From the NCBI RefSeq assembly GCF_900141745.1, contig NZ_FSRM01000001.1, positions 3,410,001 through 3,474,000 of the forward strand: 64,000 nt of DNA, given 5' to 3'. Numbering within the stretch: position 1 is the stretch's first letter; each line of letters starts with the position of its first letter. The stretch comes from Paraburkholderia phenazinium. GTDB taxonomy: Bacteria > Pseudomonadota > Gammaproteobacteria > Burkholderiales > Burkholderiaceae. A program made the translations under genes and the position numbers. The notes beneath the pieces are model-generated. The model did not search any database, had not been told where the DNA came from, and saw only the letters and a program-made list of their open reading frames with translations. Below are positions 56,014-64,000 of the stretch, in pieces.

Positions 56014-58858
56014 AGTTGACCTCGACCGGTTGATAGTTCATCTGCAAATCCGCGCTCGCGGACGTGTCGAAACGCAGGGACGAGCCGTTGCGTTGTACAG
56101 CCACGGACCGGCCGGCAACCTCGACACTGCAGGTGCCAGCATTGGCCAGTTGTACGAACGGCTGGTAATAGCCACCAAACTCGAATGCCATCCCGCGCGC
56201 CGTACGTTTGAACTGACGGACGTAACCGTTGGCGACGGCGATGTAGGGCAGTTGTGCATTCGCCGTCTGCGCCGCATCGGCCTGGGTGATCGCAAATGAC
56301 GCGGCGCCATCCGCGAAATGAATGTATGTGCCGTCGGCGCCCACGTCGTAACCGGTGACACCGGCCGACGCGCGCAGATCCGGTACGCTGCCTGGAGGCG
56401 CACGCAGTTCGCGCACTTCGCCGTCGCCACGCACGATCCAGTTCGAATCAGGGCTGCGTGCGGCGCCCGCCGGCGCAATCGCACGCGCAACCGCGAAGTT
56501 ATGCCAGTCGAGCACCTTGTGCGTGTAATCCGTGATCCTGACCGGCAGCACCGGCTCTTTGAGCACCGTCGAGAAAATCTGGTCGAGCGCACGCAGTGAT
56601 GCGACCTTGGTACCGCTGTACATGTGGTAGTAAATGTCGATCGGCTTGAAGCGCAGCGGTTTGTCGGTCAGGTCGAAGGTCTCGAGTACGCGCGTAAAAC
56701 CGTAGAACGGGCCGAGCCAGTCGTTGGTGTAAACGTTCTCATCCTGATTCGGTGCGTACACCTGATACGCGCCCGGCCCTTTGTCGACACCGATCGGCGC
56801 GATATTGGTCCAGCTGTTCGCGCTCTTCGTGATGACCGTGTCCCCGCCATTGATGTTCTGGACGCCCGCCGCATAGGTTTTGCGCACGACGATCGCGGGC
56901 GGCTCGCAGTTGCCGGGCCACTGCAGGATGACCGTCTTCTTGCCCGGCGGCGCGAGGCGCGTGTTGATGTAGTCGATCGAGCCGGTAATCTCGCGATCGA
57001 TATTGAACTTGTAGTTCGGGATGTTCAGCGAAAACGCCGTATCGCCACCGCCGCGATCGATCCGCTCACCCGTCGTCGCATCAATGTCCTCCCACTCGAA
57101 CGGGTGAGAATAGGTGTGCGTACCAATCTCGACGTACGGCAGTGCGAACATTTTGCGAGCGATCTCTTCGAGACGCGGCGAGATCTGCGGATACAGGCCC
57201 TTCGGCCCCACTTCGCCTTCGATGACCGACAGGGTCATCGGGATCTTGTAGCGGCTGAATACCTGTTCATAGAGCGCTTCACCCGAGTAATCGGCCCCGG
57301 GGAATTCGACGCGTGACGCGAAGCCGTCGCCGTCCACGTGCGTCATGAAGAGGCGCCGGCCGTTTTCCGTCGTCACGTTGGGGGCCGGCATCTGCCGCAG
57401 GCGCAACGCTGCCGTGAGAAACGAAATGGGCTGGATCGCCCAGCGTTCCTGACCGATACCGTTGAGCGATACGATCGTGTATGGGTTCATCGCGTAGCCG
57501 CCCCACGGCGTGACCGCGACTTCATCGAGCGTGGCGTTGCCCGAGCGCACGCGCAGCAGCGAATGGCTCGCGGCGCCTACCTGAATACCGACGAGGTCGC
57601 GCGGCCCCGGTTTCGGGTCGATCTCGAAGCCGATCATCGGATCTCGCGAAACGATTTCCAGCGGATCGTTGAAGGGACCGGCAACGGCCAGCAGATCGAG
57701 CGCCGCGCCGTCGTCCTGCTCGGCGTCAAAACCGAACTGGCCAAGAAATGCGACCGGGACGTGCGCCGCCATGCGCGCCTCTACCCACGAGCGCCATGCA
57801 CTGCTGTCACGCAGATCGTCGCCCTGGAACCACGCGACGACACCGGCGTACCGATCCGGGGTGATGTCGCTGGGCAACTGGCCATTGGCGTCGGCGTATT
57901 CGACGTCATAGCCGAGATAGTTGAGCGGCGTCGCGAGATCGCGCACGCCCGGAGTTTCGTCCAGCGGCAGACCCGCAGCCGGATCTTGCACCACCAGGAT
58001 CTTGCGCGGCAGCACTTCGATTGCTCCCACGCCGACTACATCGGCGGCAGCGTCCGTCACATACGGCGCCACGCCCGTCGCCAGCACCGTGGCCGCCGTC
58101 GCGCGGGCGCACACGCGGTCGGCAGGCGGGCAATATTCGAGCGAAATGACCGGCACGCCGGTCTGCTGCGTGAAGGCGCGGTCAGCGGCGACACGGCTCG
58201 CGCGCGTGGCGTCCGGCACGTCGAGCAGCTGTGCACCGCCGTTGCCCAGCCCACGCACCAGCGAATCGCCAATCACCGCGTACAAGGCTTTGGCATGCGT
58301 TTGCGCCGCTTGCAGCGCGTCCGGGCCGGCGACGACGAGGCGTGCATCCGGATGGGCGGCACGAATAGCCTCGGCGGCCGCGATCGCCGCTGGCGTGTCG
58401 AGCAGGAAGCCGCGATAGCCCCGCTGCCACAGCGGCGCGAGGGATTGTGCAAAAGCGTTGGGTGTGACGCCCGGATCCGACGGGTGCGTGCGGGCTATCC
58501 ACACGGTATGCGCCAGCGGGTGCGCTGCGGGATCAAAACCACGCGTGGGATCTACCACCACGGCGTCGAATGCCTGCAGCAGATCGACCGGGACGTTCGA
58601 ACCGAAGAAAAGCGCCAGGTTCGGCTGTGCCGGATGGCCGGAGACGCCGGCAAGCGCCTCGCCGGCATGGGCCGGCGACGCTGCCTGCGCGTACGCAGCC
58701 TGGTTCGGCGCGAGGCTCGTTGCCAGAACGATGAGTGTAGCGGCGCAGCAACGCACCGCTCTCGTCGCCAGCGTACTCAGCTGTAGTCGTTTGATGAGCG
58801 CCACCACCCCCGGGGCCCCCACTTGCGCGCCGAATCTCGGCGCAATCCTCGTTCGCAT
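56003..58858 (-). CDS. pelA: Pel deacetylase PelA with degenerate hydrolase domain
   Basis: A 951-residue periplasmic protein. After a signal peptide (about residues 1-58) come a PelA hydrolase-like domain (about 78-285), a reductase/Rossmann-like middle region and a polysaccharide deacetylase domain with intact metal motifs: Asp509-Gly-Asp511 in THVDGDGF and His581/His585 in GTHTYSHPF. PelA partly deacetylates Pel. In the hydrolase-like domain the expected catalytic Glu is Asp198 (VIGDSL), the Y-x-S-x-G-E element and the NRGFE strand are missing, and only Asp154 in FLLDT remains. First gene of the operon. Confidence 0.93.
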   Translation of the reverse strand: MRTRIAPRFGAQVGAPGVVALIKRLQLSTLATRAVRCCAATLIVLATSLAPNQAAYAQAASPAHAGEALAGVSGHPAQPNLALFFGSNVPVDLLQAFDAVVVDPTRGFDPAAHPLAHTVWIARTHPSDPGVTPNAFAQSLAPLWQRGYRGFLLDTPAAIAAAEAIRAAHPDARLVVAGPDALQAAQTHAKALYAVIGDSLVRGLGNGGAQLLDVPDATRASRVAADRAFTQQTGVPVISLEYCPPADRVCARATAATVLATGVAPYVTDAAADVVGVGAIEVLPRKILVVQDPAAGLPLDETPGVRDLATPLNYLGYDVEYADANGQLPSDITPDRYAGVVAWFQGDDLRDSSAWRSWVEARMAAHVPVAFLGQFGFDAEQDDGAALDLLAVAGPFNDPLEIVSRDPMIGFEIDPKPGPRDLVGIQVGAASHSLLRVRSGNATLDEVAVTPWGGYAMNPYTIVSLNGIGQERWAIQPISFLTAALRLRQMPAPNVTTENGRRLFMTHVDGDGFASRVEFPGADYSGEALYEQVFSRYKIPMTLSVIEGEVGPKGLYPQISPRLEEIARKMFALPYVEIGTHTYSHPFEWEDIDATTGERIDRGGGDTAFSLNIPNYKFNIDREITGSIDYINTRLAPPGKKTVILQWPGNCEPPAIVVRKTYAAGVQNINGGDTVITKSANSWTNIAPIGVDKGPGAYQVYAPNQDENVYTNDWLGPFYGFTRVLETFDLTDKPLRFKPIDIYYHMYSGTKVASLRALDQIFSTVLKEPVLPVRITDYTHKVLDWHNFAVARAIAPAGAARSPDSNWIVRGDGEVRELRAPPGSVPDLRASAGVTGYDVGADGTYIHFADGAASFAITQADAAQTANAQLPYIAVANGYVRQFKRTARGMAFEFGGYYQPFVQLANAGTCSVEVAGRSVAVQRNGSSLRFDTSASADLQMNYQPVEVNCAR

Positions 58859-59634
58859 CTGATTTCTTATGATCGCTTTGAATGTTTTATTGGCGACCGG
58901 CGATACACGGCCCAGCTATTCAGGCCAAATCTACCGATTCGACTTCATAATGCTGACCACACTACCCCGCGGCATCCCCTCCCCGGGACAAAACAGGTAA
59001 CCGGATTCATGCTGCTACAGACAGGATCGATCGACGCGCAAAAGGCATCGTTTGATACGATGATTCGGCGCGCATTTTAGCGCGTTCGCCGAATAAAGTA
59101 AGTATTATTTTTGAGACAAGTGATAACGCCAATGCCAATTAGATCAACAGGTTGGCCGGCAATTATGAGATGAAGCCCCCGCCAATAGGCGCCCGCAAAC
59201 GTTTCCGCCAAGGTTAATAACCACCCAATCTCCGTTGTTAAAATTTAACGATCGTTGACTATTGAATGGCAACGTACGCCAGCGAACGGTCGCACTATTT
59301 AATTGATGATACGAATAGGCCGCAAACGTTATCGTCCGCATTCGCAAAGCGCTGACTTATTTTCTATGCCGGAATAAGCGGTGCGCGAATTGTGCTCTTT
59401 CTGATGTCATTCCGGACCCCATTCTCAATCGTCATTCGACCTCAGTGTCGTGGCGATCCTGGGCGCGCGTCAATTCCCAAATATTCGGCCATCCCATCCT
59501 TCCTTACGGGTACAAGCGTCGCCCAAACGCCACACCAGTCGATAGAATGCCCGTGGGACACAAGCCACGCCCTGCTTTCATACGTCTTTCAATATTCTTT
59601 CGCAGTCCAACTCATCACTTCACTCTAGCGTCGC
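58859..59634. other. AT-rich divergent promoter region of pelA and the diguanylate cyclase
   Basis: 776 bp, clearly poorer in GC than any neighbouring gene, with no supported coding sequence. Palindromes GTTAAA-A-TTTAAC (59237-59249) and AACGATCGTT (59247-59256) overlap each other in its centre. Expected to hold promoters for the pel operon and the cyclase and binding sites for a biofilm regulator. Confidence 0.55.
59237..59256. promoter_or_regulatory. Overlapping palindromes in the pelA/cyclase promoter region
   Basis: A 13 bp palindrome GTTAAAATTTAAC runs into a 10 bp palindrome AACGATCGTT, sharing three bases. Position midway between two divergent c-di-GMP-linked genes suggests an operator; the protein is unknown. 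Confidence 0.4.
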
Positions 59635-61041
59635 ATGAAGAGCAGCATCATGAGCCTGCCGGCCAGCCGGCGTCATCGCCTTGCGGCGTATGCCGTAGCG
59701 GGCCTTATTCTGAGCGTGGTTCTGGCCGTGCTGCCGGTGGCAAATGTCCGCGAGCCGAATATCGCGGCCTTCCTGCCGCTGTTCGCGATGGCCGTGTTCG
59801 TTACCGAGGGCCTCACCGCCTATTTGTTGTGGACGCAGTTCATGATCACACGTGGGCCGTTTCTCGCTGCATTGAGCGGCGCCTACGCGTACACGTCCGT
59901 CACGGTCGCGATCCAGTTGATGGTCTTCCCCGGCGTGTTCTCGCCGCAAGGGCTGCTCGGCGCCGGGCCACAGAGCGCGCTATGGATCTGGGCTTTCTGG
60001 CATAGCGGCTCGCCACTGCTGATCCTCGCCGCGCTGTTCGTGCGCCGCCGCTTCCAGGCTCCAGTGCCGCATGCGAAGACGCGTCTTGTCGGCCTGCTTT
60101 CGTTAGGTGTCCCGGTTTGTTTGTCGCTGCTGCTTTGCCTCATCGCGATCCGCGGGGATGCCTGGTTGCCCCAACTGGTCGACCCCCGGTCGTACCAACG
60201 GCTGCCGAACAGTCCCTCGGGTGTGAACATCGCCATCTTGACCGCCGGGACATTTCTCTACCTGGTCTACAGCACCCGCCTGCAGACCTTGCTCGAACTC
60301 TGGCTGGGCGTAGCCCTCTTTGCCGGACTTGGCGACGTGCTGGTGACGATTGCGGCGAACTCGCGCTATAGCATCGGCTGGTACGTGGCCCGGCTCGAAT
60401 CGGTGCTGGCTTCGAGCATGGTGCTCGGCGTGCTGATCTGGGAAATCAGTCACCTGTATCGCGAGTTGCACGCGGCCAATGCAAGGCTGAGCGAATTCGC
60501 GTCGCGCGACGGCCTGACCGGCATCTTCAATCGCCGCTACTTCGACGAGCGCTACCCCATGGCGTTGGGCCATGCCCAAACGGCGCGACGTGCATTGTCG
60601 ATCCTGATGGTGGACATCGATCATTTCAAGCGCTTTAACGACACGCTCGGGCATCTGCGCGGCGATGAATGCCTGGTCGCCGTTGCCGGTGCGCTGCAGG
60701 CCAGTCTGCGGCGCAGCGGCGATTTTGTAGCGCGCTTCGGTGGCGAAGAGTTCGTCGTCGTGCTGCCGGACTGCGACCACGAGATGGCCACGAAGCTTGC
60801 CGAAAACGTGCACGCGGCAGTCGCACGCCTCGCCGTCGCGGCCCCGTTCACCGACGCGGGCTGCGTAAGCGTCTCGGTGGGTGTCGCGACTTCGCAGCCC
60901 GAGGCGGCCATACCGGCCGCCGAGCTTCTTGCCCAGGCCGACGCCGCGTTATATCGCGCCAAGGAAGCCGGCCGCGACCGCGTCACGGCCTGGCAAGCAA
61001 CGCCGCTCGGCCTTGCCTCGATTCAGGCCCGTTCGCTGTGA
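59635..61041 (+). CDS. Membrane-bound diguanylate cyclase (GGDEF)
   Basis: A 468-residue protein: an N-terminal sensor of about eight membrane segments (residues 17-270, MASE-type) and a C-terminal GGDEF domain starting at SRDGLTGIFNRRYFD. The active-site signature is GGEEF at 369-373, and an intact inhibitory site Arg360-Ser-Gly-Asp363 lies five residues before it, so the enzyme should be active and product-inhibited. It is divergent from pelA and no EAL domain is present. The likely role is local c-di-GMP supply for PelD. Confidence 0.92.
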   Translation: MKSSIMSLPASRRHRLAAYAVAGLILSVVLAVLPVANVREPNIAAFLPLFAMAVFVTEGLTAYLLWTQFMITRGPFLAALSGAYAYTSVTVAIQLMVFPGVFSPQGLLGAGPQSALWIWAFWHSGSPLLILAALFVRRRFQAPVPHAKTRLVGLLSLGVPVCLSLLLCLIAIRGDAWLPQLVDPRSYQRLPNSPSGVNIAILTAGTFLYLVYSTRLQTLLELWLGVALFAGLGDVLVTIAANSRYSIGWYVARLESVLASSMVLGVLIWEISHLYRELHAANARLSEFASRDGLTGIFNRRYFDERYPMALGHAQTARRALSILMVDIDHFKRFNDTLGHLRGDECLVAVAGALQASLRRSGDFVARFGGEEFVVVLPDCDHEMATKLAENVHAAVARLAVAAPFTDAGCVSVSVGVATSQPEAAIPAAELLAQADAALYRAKEAGRDRVTAWQATPLGLASIQARSL

Positions 61042-61158
61042 CGGGCACAGGAGTTGCTGCCAGACGCTCAGTGGCACGCGCGTGCTGAGCCGTTGAGGCG
61101 CAGCGCAGACCGACGTCCGCCGCTTCGACCATTCCAGCCATCCAACGAGGAGACGCCC

Positions 61159-61320
61159 ATGCTTCGCTACGCTGCAATTTTCTTCATCATTGCCATCATC
61201 GCTGCAGTGTTCGGTTTCGGTGGCATCGCCGCCGGCGCCGCTGAGATCGCCAAGGTCCTGTTCTTTATCTTTATCGTGATCTTCCTCGTGACCTTGCTGA
61301 TGGGCGTGGTGCGACGCTGA
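61159..61320 (+). CDS. DUF1328 small membrane protein (YtjA-like)
   Basis: A 53-residue peptide made of two hydrophobic helices joined by [12 protein letters not shown], the DUF1328 signature ([20 protein letters not shown] at the N terminus). The GAGGAG ribosome binding site upstream fixes the ATG at 61159. Such peptides are common in Proteobacteria and often stress-induced; no biochemical role is known. Confidence 0.88.
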   Translation: MLRYAAIFFIIAIIAAVFGFGGIAAGAAEIAKVLFFIFIVIFLVTLLMGVVRR

Positions 61321-61349
61321 CGGCTAGCGAGGGCCAAAGGAACACCGGA

Positions 61350-61406
61350 CTGGGCCGTCGCGCATTGCAATTGTTGCGCCTCCGGATTGCAATAGTTGCG
61401 GCCCAG
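61350..61406 (+). repeat. Inverted repeat enclosing two near-identical direct repeats after the DUF1328 gene
   Basis: CTGGGCCG (61350-61357) pairs with CGGCCCAG (61399-61406). Between them ATTGCAATTGTTGCG (61364) and ATTGCAATAGTTGCG (61386) recur with a 22 bp period and one mismatch. It may terminate the DUF1328 transcript and that of the convergent membrane-protein gene. Confidence 0.5.
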
Positions 61407-61429
61407 TTTGCGACTGCGCCTCGATGAGA

Positions 61430-61819
61430 TCAGAGCGCCGCAGCCGCAGGATTAAGCTCGATATGCAGCACGACCAGCCAGCGCCGCGGACAATCGGCCG
61501 CGATGCGCGGCCCCGGTTGACCGTCGCGCGCGGCGGCGACAAAACCCTTCTCTTTGGCAAAGCTGAACGCGCGGCGCGCGTCGGCCTGCAGCCACATCGA
61601 AACGAGTCCGCAGGTCACGAAACCGAACACGGAAACAATCTGCGGCGAGATGCCCGCGTCGATCTGCCGTGCAAGCACCGTGAACGCAGTGGTCAGGATC
61701 TGGCTTGCCGCAATCGCGATCAACACGACCTTGAGCATGCCCCGGAACATCATCCCCGGTCTTGGGTGCACCATCTCTTTCTTCGGTCCTTCTGCTGGTT
61801 TGTTTAGGGGGTCTCGCAT
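61430..61819 (-). CDS. Small inner-membrane protein of unknown function
   Basis: A 129-residue protein with two hydrophobic segments (about residues 28-48 and 55-76) and a cytosolic C-terminal half of about 50 residues. I do not recognise the family. It starts 6 bp after the stop of the GNAT gene, so the two are probably co-transcribed. Confidence 0.65.
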   Translation of the reverse strand: MRDPLNKPAEGPKKEMVHPRPGMMFRGMLKVVLIAIAASQILTTAFTVLARQIDAGISPQIVSVFGFVTCGLVSMWLQADARRAFSFAKEKGFVAAARDGQPGPRIAADCPRRWLVVLHIELNPAAAAL

Positions 61820-61825
61820 GGCAGC

Positions 61826-62458
61826 CTATGCCGCGCGGGCAATCTGGCGGCGCGGCAGTTCGAGCCGCTGCGACCACGTGGCGAGGGTTCGCGCCGCCAC
61901 TGCGGGTTTGCTGAGAATCGCGCTGTCGTAGCGTTTGCCGTCAAAGCGCATGAAGTCGACAATGCGAAAGCCGTGGCCGCGATAAAACGCAACCAGATGT
62001 GCAGCGGGCTGCGGGGTATCCAGAGCGAGTTCCGCATAGCCGCGGGTGGCCGCCCAGTGATCGGCGAAGGCCAGCAGCAGCGTACCGATGCCGCGCGCCT
62101 GCCAGGCCGGTTCGACGCCGAACTGGCGCAGGCTCGCGATATCGTCGCGGCAGTACAGTTCGCAAGGCGACTCGCGATCGGGCGCATACAAGGTCATGGT
62201 GCCGACGATGCGGCCATCGCATACAGCCACGTAGCAATCGCCGCGTGAAGCCCGCGAACGCGTCACCGCGACGCTCTGATCGACGCAGCTACAGTTCAGG
62301 CCCATCGTGCCGAGCCGCTCAAACGCGCGATGCAGCATGGTTGTGAGCGCATCGAACGAATCGCGCGCCGGATCGAAGCGCCGCAGTTCGATACGGCCAA
62401 GGCCGCGCCGGACATACTCGATCCGCTGGGGCTGCTGCAGGGCTGCGCGCTGATTCAT
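61826..62458 (-). CDS. GNAT-family N-acetyltransferase
   Basis: A 210-residue acetyltransferase with the acetyl-CoA binding motif QFGVEPAWQARGIGTLLLAFAD (the V-x-P-x-x-Q-x-x-G-I-G-x-x-L element) and a following LALDTPQPAAHLVAFYRGHGFRIVD. The acceptor is unknown. The ATG at 62458 is preceded by AAGGTGAG; an in-frame start 21 bases upstream is less well placed. Confidence 0.88.
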   Translation of the reverse strand: MNQRAALQQPQRIEYVRRGLGRIELRRFDPARDSFDALTTMLHRAFERLGTMGLNCSCVDQSVAVTRSRASRGDCYVAVCDGRIVGTMTLYAPDRESPCELYCRDDIASLRQFGVEPAWQARGIGTLLLAFADHWAATRGYAELALDTPQPAAHLVAFYRGHGFRIVDFMRFDGKRYDSAILSKPAVAARTLATWSQRLELPRRQIARAA

Positions 62459-62560
62459 ACTCACCTTGACCATCCACATTCATCATCAGGTGATTGAAGT
62501 GTAGATTTGGCCTGTGAGCACCCGCAAGAAAAAATGTCGTAAAAACTGCATACATCGCCG

Positions 62561-62578
62561 GGCGGCCGGGTGGCCGCC
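62561..62578 (-). terminator. Hairpin downstream of the glycosyltransferase gene
   Basis: GGCGGCC-GGGT-GGCCGCC stem. On the minus strand a TTTTT follows, but only about 16 bases later, so termination is plausible rather than typical. Confidence 0.4.
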
Positions 62579-62610
62579 GCCAAGGCTTGCAGCAGGAAAG
62601 CGGGCGTGTA

Positions 62611-63705
62611 TCAAACGAAGTGACCACACTCGCGGACAATTTCGCCCGTGCTGCCGACGATCGCCGCGGCCGCGATTTCATCCATGCTTGCGCTCCACCT
62701 GTCACGCACGACCTTGTCGTGAGCTTGCGCCCCCTCCATGATTTCGCTTCGTTCGAAGTGAGCTTCTGCATGCTTTATATATGCGCCGTAAGCGGCACCT
62801 TGCGGCACCAGCACGCCGAAGCCACCGAAGTTCTCCCTGAAAGTTGCGCGGTCAGGAACGACCGGACGGCAGCCACACAGCGCCGCTTCGAGAACCGGCA
62901 TGCAGAAGCCCTCGAGGTCCGAGGTCGAAATGACCGTGGCGGAACGACGGTAAATACTCGAAAGTTCGTCATCGCTCAGGCCCGTGAATACCTTGATTCT
63001 CTTTGCGAGCCCTAGCGCCTCGACCTCTTGCGTCAGAACCGGCGCCGCCTCGCGCGGCACGACCATCGCGACAGTCCCCGTGCCCTCGGCGTCTTCCTTG
63101 ACGTATCCCAGCACGCGCTGATAGTTCTTGTGCTCAGCCAACGTCCCCACCCACACCGCTTCGTAGCGTTCACCGGCAGGCGCCTCGCCGACAGAGGACA
63201 GAAACTGCCTGTCTATCGGAACGCCGCAGATGTGGTACGGCAACTTTCCGTAGACCTGATTGATCATGCGTCCAGTCGCATGGGTCACGCTGTAAATAAA
63301 GCCCATTTTTCTGGAAGCCCATGGCAGGTAGTAGCGATAAAACAGAAGCGACTTTCTGTTGCGCGGATAGAAGTACTGGATGATGTCGTGATAGATCGGA
63401 ATCTGCTTTGAAAATGCGAACGGAACCACGTATTCCTGGGATGTCACGACAATCAACGGATAACCCGCCGAGCGCCACGCATCGAACACGAAAGCCCAGT
63501 AAATCACGAGCCAGGGAACGTGCAGCCTGCCGAGGATTCTCAATACGGCATGATTCCGCTGCGCGTCTTCCAGCTCCTTCGCCCCTAGCACGATGACTTC
63601 GCAACCGTGCGACCTGAGCGCCCCGGTCATGTGCGTCAGAAAGCGTGCCATGCTCCCCGGCCCACCCACATTGGCTCCTGGCCCGCATACCAAAACTGAT
63701 TTCAC
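62611..63705 (-). CDS. Group 1 (GT4) glycosyltransferase
   Basis: A 364-residue GT4-type glycosyltransferase. The N-terminal SVLVCGPGANVGGPGSMARFL is the acceptor-site glycine loop, and STSDLEGFCMPVLEAALCG carries the donor-site E-x7-E. The start appears to be GTG at 63705, with GGAGG 5 bases upstream; the open frame beyond it lacks a matching domain. Nucleotide-sugar donor and acceptor are unknown; surface polysaccharide synthesis is likely. Divergent from the gene cut by the window edge. Confidence 0.88.
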   Translation of the reverse strand: MKSVLVCGPGANVGGPGSMARFLTHMTGALRSHGCEVIVLGAKELEDAQRNHAVLRILGRLHVPWLVIYWAFVFDAWRSAGYPLIVVTSQEYVVPFAFSKQIPIYHDIIQYFYPRNRKSLLFYRYYLPWASRKMGFIYSVTHATGRMINQVYGKLPYHICGVPIDRQFLSSVGEAPAGERYEAVWVGTLAEHKNYQRVLGYVKEDAEGTGTVAMVVPREAAPVLTQEVEALGLAKRIKVFTGLSDDELSSIYRRSATVISTSDLEGFCMPVLEAALCGCRPVVPDRATFRENFGGFGVLVPQGAAYGAYIKHAEAHFERSEIMEGAQAHDKVVRDRWSASMDEIAAAAIVGSTGEIVRECGHFV

Positions 63706-63958
63706 CTGGCCTCCGCGCAATCGATAAACGTGCGATGAATTAATGGTCCACTGAGCTATACGCGCTCGCCCGCCAACATAGCGGCGTTCGCAGACAGGCC
63801 GTAGACGATCAACCTGACGAGTGTGCGCCACCGATCCGTGCGGCGCCGCCGAAAATTAGTCGTTTGACGCCGCGCGTCCGAATGGCGGGGTACCCACTGT
63901 TATATTCAGAAAAAAAGGGGGATACGGTCATGGCAAATACCATCTGCCGGGGCGATCC
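63706..63958. other. Divergent promoter region at the right edge
   Basis: About 250 bp between the glycosyltransferase and the edge gene. Contains an extended -10 element (TGTTATATT) at 63898-63906 for rightward transcription and a short open leader frame beginning at 63930. Confidence 0.4.
63898..63906 (+). promoter_or_regulatory. Possible extended -10 promoter element
   Basis: TG-T-TATATT, an extended -10 shape, 24 bases before a purine-rich ribosome binding stretch. No clear -35. Confidence 0.35.
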
Positions 63959-63983
63959 ATGTGGAACAAGAGAGAGCCCGTGA
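63930..63983 (+). CDS. Possible 17-residue leader peptide
   Basis: ATG with AAAAAAGGGGG upstream, 17 codons, ending in TGA that shares its last base with an ATG at 63983 (TGATG). It may be a leader frame coupled to the following gene, or a chance frame. Confidence 0.3.
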   Translation: MANTICRGDPCGTRESP

Positions 63984-64000
63984 TGCGCAATTTCTTCACT
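63959..64000 (+). CDS. Start of a gene cut by the window edge
   Basis: A frame open to the window end beginning MWNKREPVMRNFFT if it starts at 63959, or at the internal ATG at 63983. Only 14 codons are visible, too few to name a product. Which ATG is used decides whether the 63930 leader is coupled to it. Confidence 0.35.
   Translation, partial: MWNKREPVMRNFFT

Noticed and set aside
57338-58786. A 482-codon plus-strand frame opposite pelA
   Set aside because: Antisense shadow; no start site signals and no recognisable domain.
58823-59080. Small plus-strand frame in the pelA upstream region
   Set aside because: It overlaps the pelA start, lacks a ribosome binding site, and has no protein-like hydrophobic or charge pattern.

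Overview
This 64 kb window is GC-rich chromosomal DNA from a member of the Burkholderiaceae, most likely Paraburkholderia or Burkholderia. The assignment is inferred from gene content: hpnIJKL hopanoid genes, a hutF/hutG-type histidine pathway, ArgP/ArgO and very high third-position GC, which produces long meaningless antisense reading frames. I saw no rRNA, tRNA, insertion sequence, prophage or CRISPR array. Most of it reads as ordinary core or semi-core chromosome. The accessory-looking part is the right-hand third, which carries a complete Pel exopolysaccharide locus.

Layout, left to right. 0.2-4.8 kb (minus): hpnI, hpnJ, hpnK and hpnL, which modify hopanoid side chains (glycosylation, deacetylation, radical-SAM ring contraction to a cyclitol ether). 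5.8-12.8 kb: a luciferase-like flavin oxidoreductase, an exported alpha/beta hydrolase, glycogen genes glgC-glgA, pdxY and an acidic unknown protein. 13.4-22.2 kb: a branched-chain amino-acid type binding protein, an exported DUF3857/transglutaminase protein, an MFS exporter, an aminotransferase divergent from a LysR regulator, an orphan D-Ala-D-Ala ligase-like gene and an unknown DNA-binding-like protein. 22.5 kb: a 44-codon exported His-rich peptide. 22.8-31.1 kb (minus): the hut operon in the order H-C-U-D-I-F-G. Three TGTATATACA-type palindromes upstream of hutH are candidate HutC operators.

31.4-44.8 kb: small regulator/effector units. These are a LysR/SDR divergon with a perfect palindrome, an ArsR-SRPBCC-DUF899 operon whose operator covers its own start codon, an NCS2 purine permease with a leader hairpin, a PRC-barrel lipoprotein overlapping an MFS gene, argP/argO, and a LysR/CaiB/HMG-CoA-lyase-like catabolic unit.

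44.8-61.0 kb: pelABCDEFG (minus) followed by a ninth-base-spaced eighth gene encoding a stand-alone PelA-type glycoside hydrolase, and a divergent membrane diguanylate cyclase at the other end. The main observation of the window is here. The hydrolase domain inside PelA has lost the motifs that carry the catalytic and neighbouring conserved residues, while the stand-alone protein keeps them, so the hydrolase activity of the Pel system appears to have moved to a separate gene. The adjacent cyclase could supply c-di-GMP to PelD. 61.2-64.0 kb: a DUF1328 membrane peptide, a small membrane protein, a GNAT acetyltransferase, a glycosyltransferase, and the first codons of a further gene cut by the window edge.
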